Below, piece after piece: positions 6,831 to 15,145 of a DNA stretch of 42,319 nucleotides; position 1 is the first letter of the stretch; every line of letters starts with the position of its first letter. The stretch is from Candidatus Binatia bacterium. Lineage in GTDB: Bacteria > Desulfobacterota > Binatia > HRBIN30. The notes beneath the pieces are model-generated. The model was not told the origin of the DNA and did not search any database. It saw only the letters and a list, made by a program, of their open reading frames with translations. Made by a program: the position numbers and the translations under genes. Location of the stretch: NCBI GenBank assembly GCA_036382395.1, contig DASVHW010000426.1, positions 1-42,319 on the forward strand, read 5' to 3'.

Positions 6831-7823
6831 CTACGAATGCGTGTGAGTCGGGGAGGCAATTCGTCGCCGGACGACATCCGCGAGCATGCGGATGAATGCC
6901 GGGTGGTCGCTCACCGTGGCCGCGCGCACGAAACGGATCCCGACCTGCTCCGCGATCTGCCGGGCCTCGATGTCCAGGTCGTACAGCACCTCGACATGAT
7001 CGCAAACAAAACCGATCGGCGCCACGACCACGTCGCGGCAGCCCTCACCGACGAGTTGCCGAATGACCTCATTGATATCCGGCCCCAGCCACGGTTCACG
7101 TGGACTGCCGCTACGGCTCTGGTAGGCAATCGACCAGCGGGTGTGACCGAGCCGTTCCACTACCAAGCGCGCAGACTCGGCTATCTGCTCCACGTATGGC
7201 GAGGCTGCCGCCATGGCAGTGGGCACGCTGTGCGCGGTAAATAGCACCAGCACCGACGCTCGACGCTCCGCGGGAATCTCTTTCAACGCCGCGCTGACGT
7301 TATCGCTGGCTGCTTCAATGAACGAGGGATGGGCGTGCCATTCGTCCACGTAGTCGATCTGCGGTGCTCCTGCTCCCACCTGCTCTCGCGCCGCCGTGAC
7401 CTCACGCTCGTAGCGTCCCCAGCTCGCATCCGTCTGCTGTGGCGCCATGATCACACCGACCGCTCGGCGCACACCGTCGTCCATCATGCGTTGCAGCGTC
7501 TCGTACAGGTACGGCGTCCAGCAGCGCATGCCAACGTAGACCGGCAGCGCCTGGCCCTCTGCCCGTAACCGCGCTTCGAGCCCCCGCGCCTGGAGGAAGG
7601 TGAGTTCGTTGAACGGTGACTTTCCGCCAATGCGCGCGTAATGATGCACCACGATTTCGATACGTTCCGGTGGAACGGGGCGCCCGCGCAAGACGTTGTC
7701 CAGGAACGGCCGCACCTCGCTCATGTTGGTCGGGCCCCCGAAGCCGATGAGGAGGACGGCGTCGTAGGAACCCGGGGCCGGAGATTGGGCACTGGGGGCT
7801 GGGCTTTCAGGCTCCTCATGCAT
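6831..7823 (-). CDS. hemH: Ferrochelatase
   Basis: A 330-residue enzyme that inserts Fe2+ into the porphyrin ring in heme synthesis. The metal-site residues are visible: H198 in LFTAHSVPTAM and E278 in GFVCDHVEVLYDLD. The N-terminal core motif VLLIGFGGPTNMSEVRPFL and the substrate-loop segment YVGMRCWTPYL fit the family. Residues 1-20 form a Pro/Ser/Ala-rich extension with a SPAPSAQSPAP repeat that is not part of the fold, so a shorter translation start is possible, although no ATG follows before the core. The gene lies 28 bases after hemE and 3 before hemY. No [2Fe-2S] C-terminal cysteine cluster is seen. Confidence 0.95.
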   Translation of the reverse strand: MHEEPESPAPSAQSPAPGSYDAVLLIGFGGPTNMSEVRPFLDNVLRGRPVPPERIEIVVHHYARIGGKSPFNELTFLQARGLEARLRAEGQALPVYVGMRCWTPYLYETLQRMMDDGVRRAVGVIMAPQQTDASWGRYEREVTAAREQVGAGAPQIDYVDEWHAHPSFIEAASDNVSAALKEIPAERRASVLVLFTAHSVPTAMAAASPYVEQIAESARLVVERLGHTRWSIAYQSRSGSPREPWLGPDINEVIRQLVGEGCRDVVVAPIGFVCDHVEVLYDLDIEARQIAEQVGIRFVRAATVSDHPAFIRMLADVVRRRIASPTHTHS

Positions 7824-7851
7824 TGCCAGCCGCTAGCCTCCAGTCTCGGAA

Positions 7852-8874
7852 CTACCTGCTGCTGAGCTCGTGCACCATGTCGACCAAGGCGATGGCATGA
7901 TCGACCGGCGTATCGGGAAGAATCCCGTGCCCGAGATTGAAGATGTGGCCACGATGACCGCGTGCCTGCTCCAGAATGCGCTTGGTGCGGTTACGAATTT
8001 CGTCCAGCGGCGCGAACAGCACTACGGGGTCGAGATTCCCTTGCACGCCGACATCATAACCGACTTGCCGCCAGCCGGTGTCCAGATCGATGCGCCAATC
8101 GAGCCCGATCACATCGCCACCACCCTCACGCATCAGTTCCAGCAAGCCACAGGTGCCGGTCCCAAAGTGAATCACCGGGACACCTGGTGTGATACCGCCG
8201 ATGAGGGTGCGCATGTGCGGTAGAACGAACTGCCGATAGTCGTCCGGCGCCAGGCACCCGACCCAGCTATCGAAGAGTTGGACCGCATCCGCGCCCGCCG
8301 CGATCTGGGCGTTGAGATAGCCGACTACGGCGGTGGTCAATCGGCGCAGTAACGCGTGCCAGGCCTCGGGCTCGCGGTACATCATTGATTTGGTGTGCAC
8401 GTAATTGCGCGACCCGCCGCCCTCGATGACATAGGATGCGAGCGTAAATGGGGCGCCGGAAAAACCAATCAGCGGCACCTTCAGAGCGGCTTTGGCCTTG
8501 CGTACGGCGTCGTAGACGAACGACACAGCGGCCGGCGCGTCGACATCCGGCATCCGCGCCACGTCCGCCGAGCTGCGCACGGGATTATGCAAGACCGGCC
8601 CGTCGCCTTTAGAGAACTCGAGCCCCACGCCCATGGGTTCGACGATCAGCAGGATATCCGCGAAAATGATGGCGGCATCGACCCCGAGGCGTTCCACCGC
8701 CGTCACCGTAACCTCCGCTGCCGCGTCCGCATCTTTGCACAGATCGAGGAAGCTGTACTGTTCACGCACCGCGCGGTACTCGGGCATGTAGCGGCCCGCT
8801 TGCCGCATCAACCAGATGGGCGTGAAAGATGTCGGTTCGCGACGGCAGGCTTTGAGAAAGGGAGCGTCGTTCAA
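7852..8874 (-). CDS. hemE: Uroporphyrinogen decarboxylase
   Basis: A 340-residue enzyme that decarboxylates the four acetate side chains of uroporphyrinogen III to give coproporphyrinogen III. The signature PIWLMRQAGRYMPEYR (residues 19-34) and the catalytic aspartate D73 in IIFADILLIVEPMG are present, with GFSGAPFTLASYVIEGGGS and HIFNLGHGILPDTPVD later. The start must be the TTG at 8874: an in-frame TAG lies five codons upstream and no ATG or GTG precedes the conserved N-terminus. No Shine-Dalgarno sequence is visible. It is the first gene of hemE-hemH-hemY; coproporphyrinogen oxidase (hemF/hemN) is not in this window. Confidence 0.95.
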   Translation of the reverse strand: MNDAPFLKACRREPTSFTPIWLMRQAGRYMPEYRAVREQYSFLDLCKDADAAAEVTVTAVERLGVDAAIIFADILLIVEPMGVGLEFSKGDGPVLHNPVRSSADVARMPDVDAPAAVSFVYDAVRKAKAALKVPLIGFSGAPFTLASYVIEGGGSRNYVHTKSMMYREPEAWHALLRRLTTAVVGYLNAQIAAGADAVQLFDSWVGCLAPDDYRQFVLPHMRTLIGGITPGVPVIHFGTGTCGLLELMREGGGDVIGLDWRIDLDTGWRQVGYDVGVQGNLDPVVLFAPLDEIRNRTKRILEQARGHRGHIFNLGHGILPDTPVDHAIALVDMVHELSSR

Positions 8875-8883
8875 GATTGCCAG

Positions 8884-8912
8884 TAGCTACGTCAGGGCCA
8901 GCCGTAGGTCAA
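8884..8912 (-). promoter_or_regulatory. Predicted sigma-70 promoter of hemE-hemH-hemY
   Basis: On the minus strand, TTGACC (8907-8912) and TAGCTA (8884-8889) are separated by exactly 17 bases. Transcription would start about 7 bases later, within a few bases of the TTG start codon of hemE, so the leader would be almost absent. The match is good but unproven. Confidence 0.45.
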
Positions 8913-8953
8913 GTAACGGGTCAGTTCGAGGCCATTCCCTCGTACGGTCGACC

Positions 8954-9958
8954 TCACCAGTCGCGACTTTCCCCGACGTTCAGTGTCCAGGCCCGATCGC
9001 TTCCGAAGCCACGTCGCGCTGCGGCACGCCGGAAGCGGCGTGGCGGTTCGCTGGGCGGCTCCTCGGTGAGATCGAAGGTGCCGTAGTGCATCGCCACGAC
9101 GCGATGGGCGCCGAGATCCACAGCCGCCTGGATCGCTTCTTCCGGATTGAGATGGACGAAGTGCATGATGGAGCGTGGCCGATAGGCGCCGATGGGAAGG
9201 GCGGCAAGATCGATCGGCCCCAGTCGCTTGCCGATCTCAGCGAAGCCCGCGAAGTAGCCGCTATCGCCGGCGTGATAGAAGCGGCGCGTTGGGCCGGCGA
9301 CAACCCAGCCAGCCCACAGCCGCTGGTTGGCGCCGCCGACGGCGGAGCGCCCCGAAAAGTGTTGGGCCGGTACGCAGGATACACGCACGCGGCCCATCTG
9401 CGCGTCTTGCCACCAATCGAGCTCGACCGCTTGTCCGCCGGCGCTCCGCACCAACTCACCCATCCCCAGCGGCACGATGAAACGTGCGCCACGCTTGGCC
9501 AGGGCTTCGATCGACGGAACGTCGGTATGGTCGTAGTGGTCGTGGGAGAGGAGCACGAAGTCGATCGGCGGCAATTCCTCCAGCGGCACGCCCGGTGGCA
9601 CGAGCCGCTTCGGACCGGCAAAGGCAATCGGGCTGGCCCGCTCGGAGAAGATCGGGTCGGTGAGAAACGTGACGCCATCCATCCGCACCAGCATCGTCGA
9701 GTGGCCGATCCACGTGACACTCGGGTTACGTTCCATGGCCTGGCGGTCGAACGGCACCAGGCGCGCCCCGCCGGGCGGCGACACCATCGACCTCCAGGTC
9801 TTGCGCAGGAAGAAGCCGAGCATGGTGCGAAACCCGGGCAGGTCCCGCGGGCCCACCAGATTCACGAAGCGGTCTCCGTCCCGCGGCGCACCGGCTTTGG
9901 CCATGGCGGGTACCATAGCAGAAAAGAGGATGATGAGAGTTGCCAGGGTTACTCGCAT
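8954..9958 (-). CDS. Exported MBL-fold (UlaG/NAPE-PLD-like) metallohydrolase
   Basis: A 334-residue metallo-beta-lactamase-fold protein of the NAPE-PLD/UlaG-like group (COG2220). An N-terminal signal segment (residues 1-20, LATLIILFSAMVPAMA-KA) suggests export. The metal site is complete: LLSHDHYDHTD carries the HxHxDH motif, with later ligands in VPAQHFSGR, FYHAGDSGYF and VVAMHYGTFDL. WIGHSTMLVRMDGVTFLTDP is the strand preceding the metal site in this subgroup. It is a single gene between the hem operon and tetR. NAPE-PLD relatives hydrolyse phosphodiesters of N-acyl ethanolamine phospholipids, but bacterial substrates are mostly unknown, so a phospholipid substrate is only a guess. Confidence 0.88.
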   Translation of the reverse strand: MRVTLATLIILFSAMVPAMAKAGAPRDGDRFVNLVGPRDLPGFRTMLGFFLRKTWRSMVSPPGGARLVPFDRQAMERNPSVTWIGHSTMLVRMDGVTFLTDPIFSERASPIAFAGPKRLVPPGVPLEELPPIDFVLLSHDHYDHTDVPSIEALAKRGARFIVPLGMGELVRSAGGQAVELDWWQDAQMGRVRVSCVPAQHFSGRSAVGGANQRLWAGWVVAGPTRRFYHAGDSGYFAGFAEIGKRLGPIDLAALPIGAYRPRSIMHFVHLNPEEAIQAAVDLGAHRVVAMHYGTFDLTEEPPSEPPRRFRRAAARRGFGSDRAWTLNVGESRDW

Positions 9959-10054
9959 ACGCCTGGCGTATCCTAGGAGCAGCGCATCGAGTCAGCAACC
10001 AGGCCGTCAGCCATGGCCGGCTAGACAAGTATCTTCCACGGCGCCAGCCGGGAA

Positions 10055-10753
10055 TCAGGTCTTGCCCTCCGACCAGCCGGCGCGTGGTCGTCGTGAAGGT
10101 CTCGGTCCGTCCGCCGCGAAGGCCTGCAACAGGGCACTGACCCCGCGCGTGGTGGCGCGCGCCGCTTCCTCACGGCTGAGGACGCCGCTGTACCACTGCT
10201 CGAGCGCGGCGCGGCCGGCGGCAACGATCATGGCGGTAACGACGGCGGCCTCGCGCGCGCTGGCACCGATGGTCTCGGCGATGCGCGGCCGCTGGGGGTC
10301 CACCAGCCGGTTCTGGATCTTCTGCCCGAGCCGCGCCACCTCGCGGTCGGGGCCCTTCGAGTCGAGCACGTGCCACGGCCCGGCGCCCTTTGCCTCGATC
10401 GTGTCGCACACCGCTTCGACGAACATCCGCGTCGCCTCATCGAGGTTGCGGGGGATGCTGCGCCAGGCCCCTTGGCCCAAGCGCCGCGTGAGATCATCCG
10501 CGAAGTCTTCCAGCACCGCCATGATGAGCGCCTGCCGGCTGGGGAAGAAGCGGTACACCAGCTGTCGCGTGACGCCGGCGGCGGCCGCGACCTCGGGGAA
10601 GTGCACCGCGTCGACCCCGCGCCTGGTCATCAAGTCTGCGGCCACCTGCAGCAGATGGCGGCGGCGCTCGTCCGGCGAGAGACGCTGTCGCGGGGCGGGA
10701 GCGCTGATCCGCCGCCGTGCCCGTGTCCTCGCTCGCGTCTTCGTGGTTGACAT
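10055..10753 (-). CDS. TetR family transcriptional regulator
   Basis: A 232-residue repressor-type regulator. The HTH lies at about residues 26-75: RRRHLLQVAADLMTRRGVDA, then VAAAAGVTRQLVYRFFPSR and the helix-4 segment QALIMAVLEDFADDL. The C-terminal part is a helical ligand-binding domain with no diagnostic motif. The first 25 residues are unusually basic and proline-rich. It is divergent from the FAD-oxidoreductase cluster at 10869-16408, and the shared intergenic region contains TTAC/GTAA dyads, so it is probably the local regulator and senses a substrate or product of the cluster. AAGAGA precedes the ATG as a weak ribosome-binding site. Confidence 0.88.
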   Translation of the reverse strand: MSTTKTRARTRARRRISAPAPRQRLSPDERRRHLLQVAADLMTRRGVDAVHFPEVAAAAGVTRQLVYRFFPSRQALIMAVLEDFADDLTRRLGQGAWRSIPRNLDEATRMFVEAVCDTIEAKGAGPWHVLDSKGPDREVARLGQKIQNRLVDPQRPRIAETIGASAREAAVVTAMIVAAGRAALEQWYSGVLSREEAARATTRGVSALLQAFAADGPRPSRRPRAGWSEGKT

Positions 10754-10763
10754 ATGTCTCTTA

Positions 10764-10782
10764 GTAATTTACCATCTGTAAC
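10764..10782. promoter_or_regulatory. Candidate TetR operator
   Basis: Two overlapping dyads lie 11-29 bases upstream of the tetR start: GTAA-T-TTAC (10764-10772) and TTAC-CATCT-GTAA (10769-10781). It is the only AT-rich stretch in this part of the window and sits between the divergent tetR and FAD-oxidoreductase genes. TTAC/GTAA half-sites are common for TetR regulators. Assignment is by position and symmetry only. Confidence 0.5.
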
Positions 10783-10868
10783 ATAAGGACTGGGGGTTCC
10801 GCAATGGCGATGCAGCGGAGGGTCTATGCCCTGGTTTGTCCGCAGCGGCGCGGCATAGGAATGGAAAC

Positions 10869-12608
10869 GTGAAAGACTACGACGTCATTGTCATCGGCGG
10901 CGGCATCAACGGCCTCACCGCCGCCGCCTATCTCGCCAAGGCCGGGCTCTCCGTCGGCGTGTTCGAGGCACGCGGTCAGTGCGGCGCGCACTGTGACACG
11001 GTGGAGCTCGGGTTGCCCGGCTTTCTCCACAACACGCACGCCGCCTGGCTCGTACCCGCCTTGAGCCCGGCGATGGCCGACCTCGAGCTCGAGCAGTTCG
11101 GCCTGGAGCTGCGGGGGACGGACGTCCTCTTTGCCAAGACGTTCCGCGACGGCACGAACCTCGTGCAGGGCCTTGATCCGTCCGTGACGCAGGCAAGCGT
11201 GGCGCGTGCCTCCGAGCGCGACGCCGCGGTCCAAGGGCGCATCGCCCAGTACCTGATGGAGCACACCCCCGAGGCGCTGGGGCTCGGCCAGCAGATCATC
11301 TTCGGCGCGCCCAGCGCCGATCTCTTCCGCCGCCGCGCCGCCTTTCACGACGGCCTCCTGAAGGCCATCGGCGCGCCGATGAGCGGCGAGGACGTGCAGC
11401 GGATGAATGGCTTCGAAGTGCTGGAGAGGTTGTATGAAACCGAAGCGGTTCGTACGCTGCCCGCCGCCTTAGGCGAGTACACCGGGCAGTGGCCGCTGCA
11501 CCGGGGCATGGGGACGCAGGGCATGGATCTCGCCGGCATGGCGCCCACGGCCGTGCACACCGCCCGCGGCGGATCGCACGCGCTCACCCACGCGCTGGTG
11601 AAGTGCCTCGTGTCCCACGGCGGCGAGATCTGGACGACATGCCCGGTCGACCGGATCCTGGTCCGCGAGGGACGTGCTGGCGGCATCCGCCTCTCACCGG
11701 ACGCGCTGCTGCCGGGCGAGGAGATCAGCGCGCCGACGGTGATCTCGAACATCACGCTGGTTCCAACCTTCGTCCACCTCCTGGGCGCCGAGGCGATCGG
11801 CAGCGACTGGATCGAGAAGATCAAGCGGTTCAACTACGACGACCCGCAGCTGATCGCCGTCTACTACGCGCTCAGAGGCGATATCGAGTTCGCCTCGGCG
11901 GCGTACGACCCGGCCATCCAACGCGCCTGGGTCGGCTATTTCGGCGGAGAAACCCTGGCGGAGATCCGCGCCGGGATGGCCGATTGTCTCGCCGGGAAGA
12001 TTCCCGACGAGATGATGGGCGGCTGGTTCCTCCCCACGCGCGCCGACCCCAGCCAGGCCCCGCCCGGCTGCCACACGCTGCTCGCCTGGGTGAGCATGCC
12101 ACCGTGCCCACAGACCTGGCGTGGACGGAAGCTGCGTGGCTGGGATGCCTGGCGCGAGGTCGCGGACCCCCTCGCCGATGCCATCACCGAGCGCCTGGAG
12201 CAATACGCCCCCGGCTTGCAGGACCTGATCCTCGAACGGCACACGAATACCCCGTTCGATCAGGAGCACAACAACCCCTCGGCCATCCGCGGCAACATGA
12301 TCGGCGGCAGCGCCATACCCGAGCAGTACGGCGCGAACCGCCCGCTGCCCGGTATTATCACCAAGGGCGTCTCGCGCACCTTCCTGCCCGGACTCTACCT
12401 GTCGAACTCCACGTACCCGTACGGCGCCACCCATCTCGCCAGCGGATACCTGGCGGCGTGTGAGGTGGCCGAGGACGCGGGTTGCCGCGAGGCGCCGTGG
12501 TGGCGGGCTGAGCCGTTTCTCTGGTTCCTGGAGAACATGTGGAGCATCCCGATGAACCTCGGCGTAGGCACCAGCGGCGCACGAGGAGCGGCGGAGGGGC
12601 GGCGATGA
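10869..12608 (+). CDS. CrtI-like FAD-dependent oxidoreductase (phytoene-dehydrogenase family), first copy
   Basis: A 579-residue FAD protein of the COG1233 phytoene-desaturase/retinol-saturase superfamily. The N-terminal dinucleotide fold is VIVIGGGINGLTAAAYLAKAG, with the acidic end FEARGQCGAHCDT. RGGSHALTHALVKCLVSHGG is the mid-protein helix that normally contacts FAD. LSNSTYPYGATHLASGYLAA near the C-terminus replaces the usual GAxTxPGGGxxG motif. GTG at 10869 is chosen as start because TAGGA lies 8 bases ahead and the conserved fold follows at once; upstream in-frame TTG starts have no such site. The stop overlaps the next gene (ATGA). The C-terminal 40 residues extend past the family core. 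The substrate is unknown: desaturation or isomerisation of an isoprenoid, lipid or aromatic alcohol is possible. Confidence 0.85.
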   Translation: MKDYDVIVIGGGINGLTAAAYLAKAGLSVGVFEARGQCGAHCDTVELGLPGFLHNTHAAWLVPALSPAMADLELEQFGLELRGTDVLFAKTFRDGTNLVQGLDPSVTQASVARASERDAAVQGRIAQYLMEHTPEALGLGQQIIFGAPSADLFRRRAAFHDGLLKAIGAPMSGEDVQRMNGFEVLERLYETEAVRTLPAALGEYTGQWPLHRGMGTQGMDLAGMAPTAVHTARGGSHALTHALVKCLVSHGGEIWTTCPVDRILVREGRAGGIRLSPDALLPGEEISAPTVISNITLVPTFVHLLGAEAIGSDWIEKIKRFNYDDPQLIAVYYALRGDIEFASAAYDPAIQRAWVGYFGGETLAEIRAGMADCLAGKIPDEMMGGWFLPTRADPSQAPPGCHTLLAWVSMPPCPQTWRGRKLRGWDAWREVADPLADAITERLEQYAPGLQDLILERHTNTPFDQEHNNPSAIRGNMIGGSAIPEQYGANRPLPGIITKGVSRTFLPGLYLSNSTYPYGATHLASGYLAACEVAEDAGCREAPWWRAEPFLWFLENMWSIPMNLGVGTSGARGAAEGRR

Positions 12609-14140
12609 CGACCACCGGCAGGTACGACGCGATCGTGATCGGCGGCGGGCCGAACGGCCTGGTCTGCGCCGCGTACCTGGCCCGGGCGGGGCAGAAGGTT
12701 CTTCTGCTCGAGCGCCGTCACGAGACGGGTGGCGGACTGAACACCGACGAGTACCACGGCTTCCGGCTGAACCTCCACGCCATCTACCACATGATGGGCG
12801 AGCGCATGCCCGCGCATCGGGATCTCGATCTGCCCGGCTTCGGACTGCGATACATTTATCCACCCGTCGTGGCCGCCTTCCCGTTTCGCGATGGGAGGTC
12901 CCTGATCTTCGCCCGCGACCCGCATGAGACGGCGGGCTCGATCGAGGAGTTCAGTCCGCAGGACGCCGTGGCCTTCATGCGGATGTGGGACGAGTTCCAG
13001 CCCATGCTGGAGCAGTACCTGATTCCGATGACGTATCAGTTGCCCGAGGGGGCGCTGGATCAGCTCAGCCAGTTCGGCGCGACCCCGGTCGGCGCGCGCC
13101 TGGCTGAGATCTCGGAGCTCAGCTGCATCGAAATGCTCGACGCCTACGGGTTCACCGACCCGCGCGTGCGCCTGGCGTTGCTGTCGTTCCCCGCCATGTG
13201 GGGTCTGCATCTCGAAGACCCGCTGGGATTTCTGTATCCGCTGTACCTGTGCCGGATGCTGTCGGCTGGGCTCGTCAAGGGCGGGTCGCACCGTCTCTCG
13301 TCGGCGATCTACCGCGCCTTCTTGCGCCGCGGCGGCACGGTGCTCGAGCAGTGCGAAGCCACGCGCATCGTCATGGAGAACGGCGTCGCCGTCGGCGTCC
13401 AGGTCGCCGGCGGCCCGCGGTTTGCTGCGCGTGCGATCATCTCGACGTTGAACCCGGAGCAAACCTTTTTGCAGCTCGTGGGCGAGCCAGCGCTCCCCGG
13501 CAACCTGCGTGACGCGGTACAGTCGTGGCAGTGGGAGGATCGGACGATGTTCGGCCTCCACCTCGGCGTGCGCGGGGATATCGCGCACCGGAGTAGAGAT
13601 CCCAGAGTGAATGACGCGATGATCGTGTTCTGCGGTCTGGAAACCGAGGACGATCTGCGCGCCCACCTGCGCCGTGTCGACGCCGGCGAAGAGCCCGAAT
13701 GTCAGTGGCTCCACGTCACGGTTCCGACTCGGTTCGATGCAACCATGGCCCCGCCGGGCCATCAGTTGCTGCGCGCTGAGGCGGTGGTGCAATACGGCGC
13801 GTCGTGGAAGACGGCGGGCAACGCCTTCGGCGACAGTTGCATCAAGCTGCTGCAGCAGTACACCGACCTCGGCGAGATCGTCTTGCGCCGGCAGCACACC
13901 CCGCTGGACATCGAGGCGAAGCTCACCACGATGAAGCGGGGTTCCATCAAGCACGGTGCCTATACGACACTGCAGCTGGGCTATCTGCGACCGAACGAGT
14001 TGTGCTCGCGCAGTGAGACGCCGATCCCGGGCCTGTTCGTAGGCGGCGCATCGGTGTACCCCGGCGGCATGATCCTCGGCGGCCCCGGCTTTCTCGCGGC
14101 CGGCGTGGTCCGGAACTTCCTCGCGGCCGGCCTGCCGTAG
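12605..14140 (+). CDS. CrtI-like FAD-dependent oxidoreductase, second copy
   Basis: A 511-residue paralogue of the preceding protein, beginning at the ATG at 12605 that overlaps its stop by 4 bases, so the two are translationally coupled. Features are IVIGGGPNGLVCAAYLARAG (FAD fold), LLERRHETGGGLNTDEYHG, VKGGSHRLSSAIYRAFLRRG (mid helix), and a better preserved C-terminal FAD site, GLFVGGASVYPGGMILGGPG. Compared with the first copy, the C-terminal motif is canonical and there is no tail extension. The paired arrangement suggests sequential or heteromeric oxidations of one substrate. Which reaction it performs cannot be read from sequence; carotenoid desaturation is only one possibility, since no phytoene synthase is nearby. 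Confidence 0.87.
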   Translation: MTTTGRYDAIVIGGGPNGLVCAAYLARAGQKVLLLERRHETGGGLNTDEYHGFRLNLHAIYHMMGERMPAHRDLDLPGFGLRYIYPPVVAAFPFRDGRSLIFARDPHETAGSIEEFSPQDAVAFMRMWDEFQPMLEQYLIPMTYQLPEGALDQLSQFGATPVGARLAEISELSCIEMLDAYGFTDPRVRLALLSFPAMWGLHLEDPLGFLYPLYLCRMLSAGLVKGGSHRLSSAIYRAFLRRGGTVLEQCEATRIVMENGVAVGVQVAGGPRFAARAIISTLNPEQTFLQLVGEPALPGNLRDAVQSWQWEDRTMFGLHLGVRGDIAHRSRDPRVNDAMIVFCGLETEDDLRAHLRRVDAGEEPECQWLHVTVPTRFDATMAPPGHQLLRAEAVVQYGASWKTAGNAFGDSCIKLLQQYTDLGEIVLRRQHTPLDIEAKLTTMKRGSIKHGAYTTLQLGYLRPNELCSRSETPIPGLFVGGASVYPGGMILGGPGFLAAGVVRNFLAAGLP

Positions 14141-14246
14141 ATCCCGGCCCGTCGCCGCGGTACGACCGCGTTCATTTCCGGCGCGCCTAGCGCTTGTGCT
14201 AGCCCTGGACCCGCCGAGATCGACACGGCGAAGGAGAACATCAGCA

Positions 14247-15110
14247 ATGACAGAGAACTCGGTGTTCATCACGGGCGCGGCGACGGGAATTGGCATGGCG
14301 ATCGCCAAGAGGCTCGATCGGCTCGGGTGGACGGTGTTCGCCGGGGTCAACAAGACGGCGCCGACGGAATTGCTGCGCGGAGTCAGCGCTCGCTTGACCG
14401 TCATCGGCGTGAATGTCGCCGATGACGAGCAGGTCAAGCGAGCGGCGGAGACCGTTGGTCAGGCTGTGGGCGGGCGTGGGCTCAAGCTGCTCATCAACAA
14501 CGCGGCCATGACCGGCGCCGGCGGTCCGGTCGAGACCGTGAACATCGCGGACTTCAAGTATCTGATGGAAGTGAACTTCTGGGGACCGCTTCGCGTCACG
14601 CAGGCGTTCTTGCCCCTGCTGCGCCAGTACGGCCACGCCCGCATCATCATGGTGACCTCGGCGTCGTTGTACCTCACCATTCCGATGGGCTGCAGTTACC
14701 CGGTTTCGAAGCACGCGCTCGCCGCGCTCACGGACCACCTGCGCATGGAAATGGCCCCCTTCGATATTGAAGTGACGGCGCTGGAACCGGGCGGAGTGGA
14801 AACCCCGATGACGGCATTTCGATCGGAAGAGGAGACGGCACTGTGGAACGCCATCCCGCCTCCGCTGCGGCAGCAGTACGATGCCGCGTTCACATACCCG
14901 GGGAAGGGGCTACAAGAAGGATTCGAATTCGAATCGCCAGAAACGTACGCCGAGAAGGTATACCAGCGGATCATCAGCGCCAGGACGCTCAAGCCGCGCT
15001 ATACGCTCGGCAAGGGCGTGGCGGTGCTGCCGTGGATGCATCGCCTGCTCTCACGGCGCGCACTGGAGAAAGTTTTCCGAAGGCTGATGCGGGTGAAAGC
15101 ACGCGCCTGA
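14247..15110 (+). CDS. Short-chain dehydrogenase/reductase (classical SDR)
   Basis: A 287-residue NAD(P)-dependent oxidoreductase. The cofactor motif TGAATGIG is at residues 9-16, the LINNAA stabilising motif at 82-87, and the catalytic set is S138/S140, Y151 and K155 in the SYPVSKHALAAL context. LEPGGVETPM follows, as in retinol or steroid dehydrogenase-like SDRs. AAGGAG precedes the ATG by 10 bases. It lies 106 bases after the second FAD oxidoreductase and 35 before the sulfotransferase-like gene, all in one direction. The extended C-terminus (about 90 residues after the PGGVETP motif) is typical of SDRs acting on large hydrophobic substrates such as retinol or 17-beta-hydroxysteroids. The substrate is inferred, not known. 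Confidence 0.9.
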   Translation: MTENSVFITGAATGIGMAIAKRLDRLGWTVFAGVNKTAPTELLRGVSARLTVIGVNVADDEQVKRAAETVGQAVGGRGLKLLINNAAMTGAGGPVETVNIADFKYLMEVNFWGPLRVTQAFLPLLRQYGHARIIMVTSASLYLTIPMGCSYPVSKHALAALTDHLRMEMAPFDIEVTALEPGGVETPMTAFRSEEETALWNAIPPPLRQQYDAAFTYPGKGLQEGFEFESPETYAEKVYQRIISARTLKPRYTLGKGVAVLPWMHRLLSRRALEKVFRRLMRVKARA

Positions 15111-15145
15111 GCGGTGCGAGCCGCGGGGCGTACTGAGGAGGAGTC

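Noticed and set aside
10869-14140. Carotenoid biosynthesis operon
   Set aside because: Two CrtI-like proteins alone are insufficient. No phytoene synthase, lycopene cyclase or GGPP synthase is present, and this superfamily has many unrelated substrates.
12395-14437. Long minus-strand open frame of 680 codons
   Set aside because: It runs antisense to the two-gene FAD-oxidoreductase/SDR region, has no recognisable motif and is rich in Arg, Gln and His, as expected for a GC-rich shadow frame.
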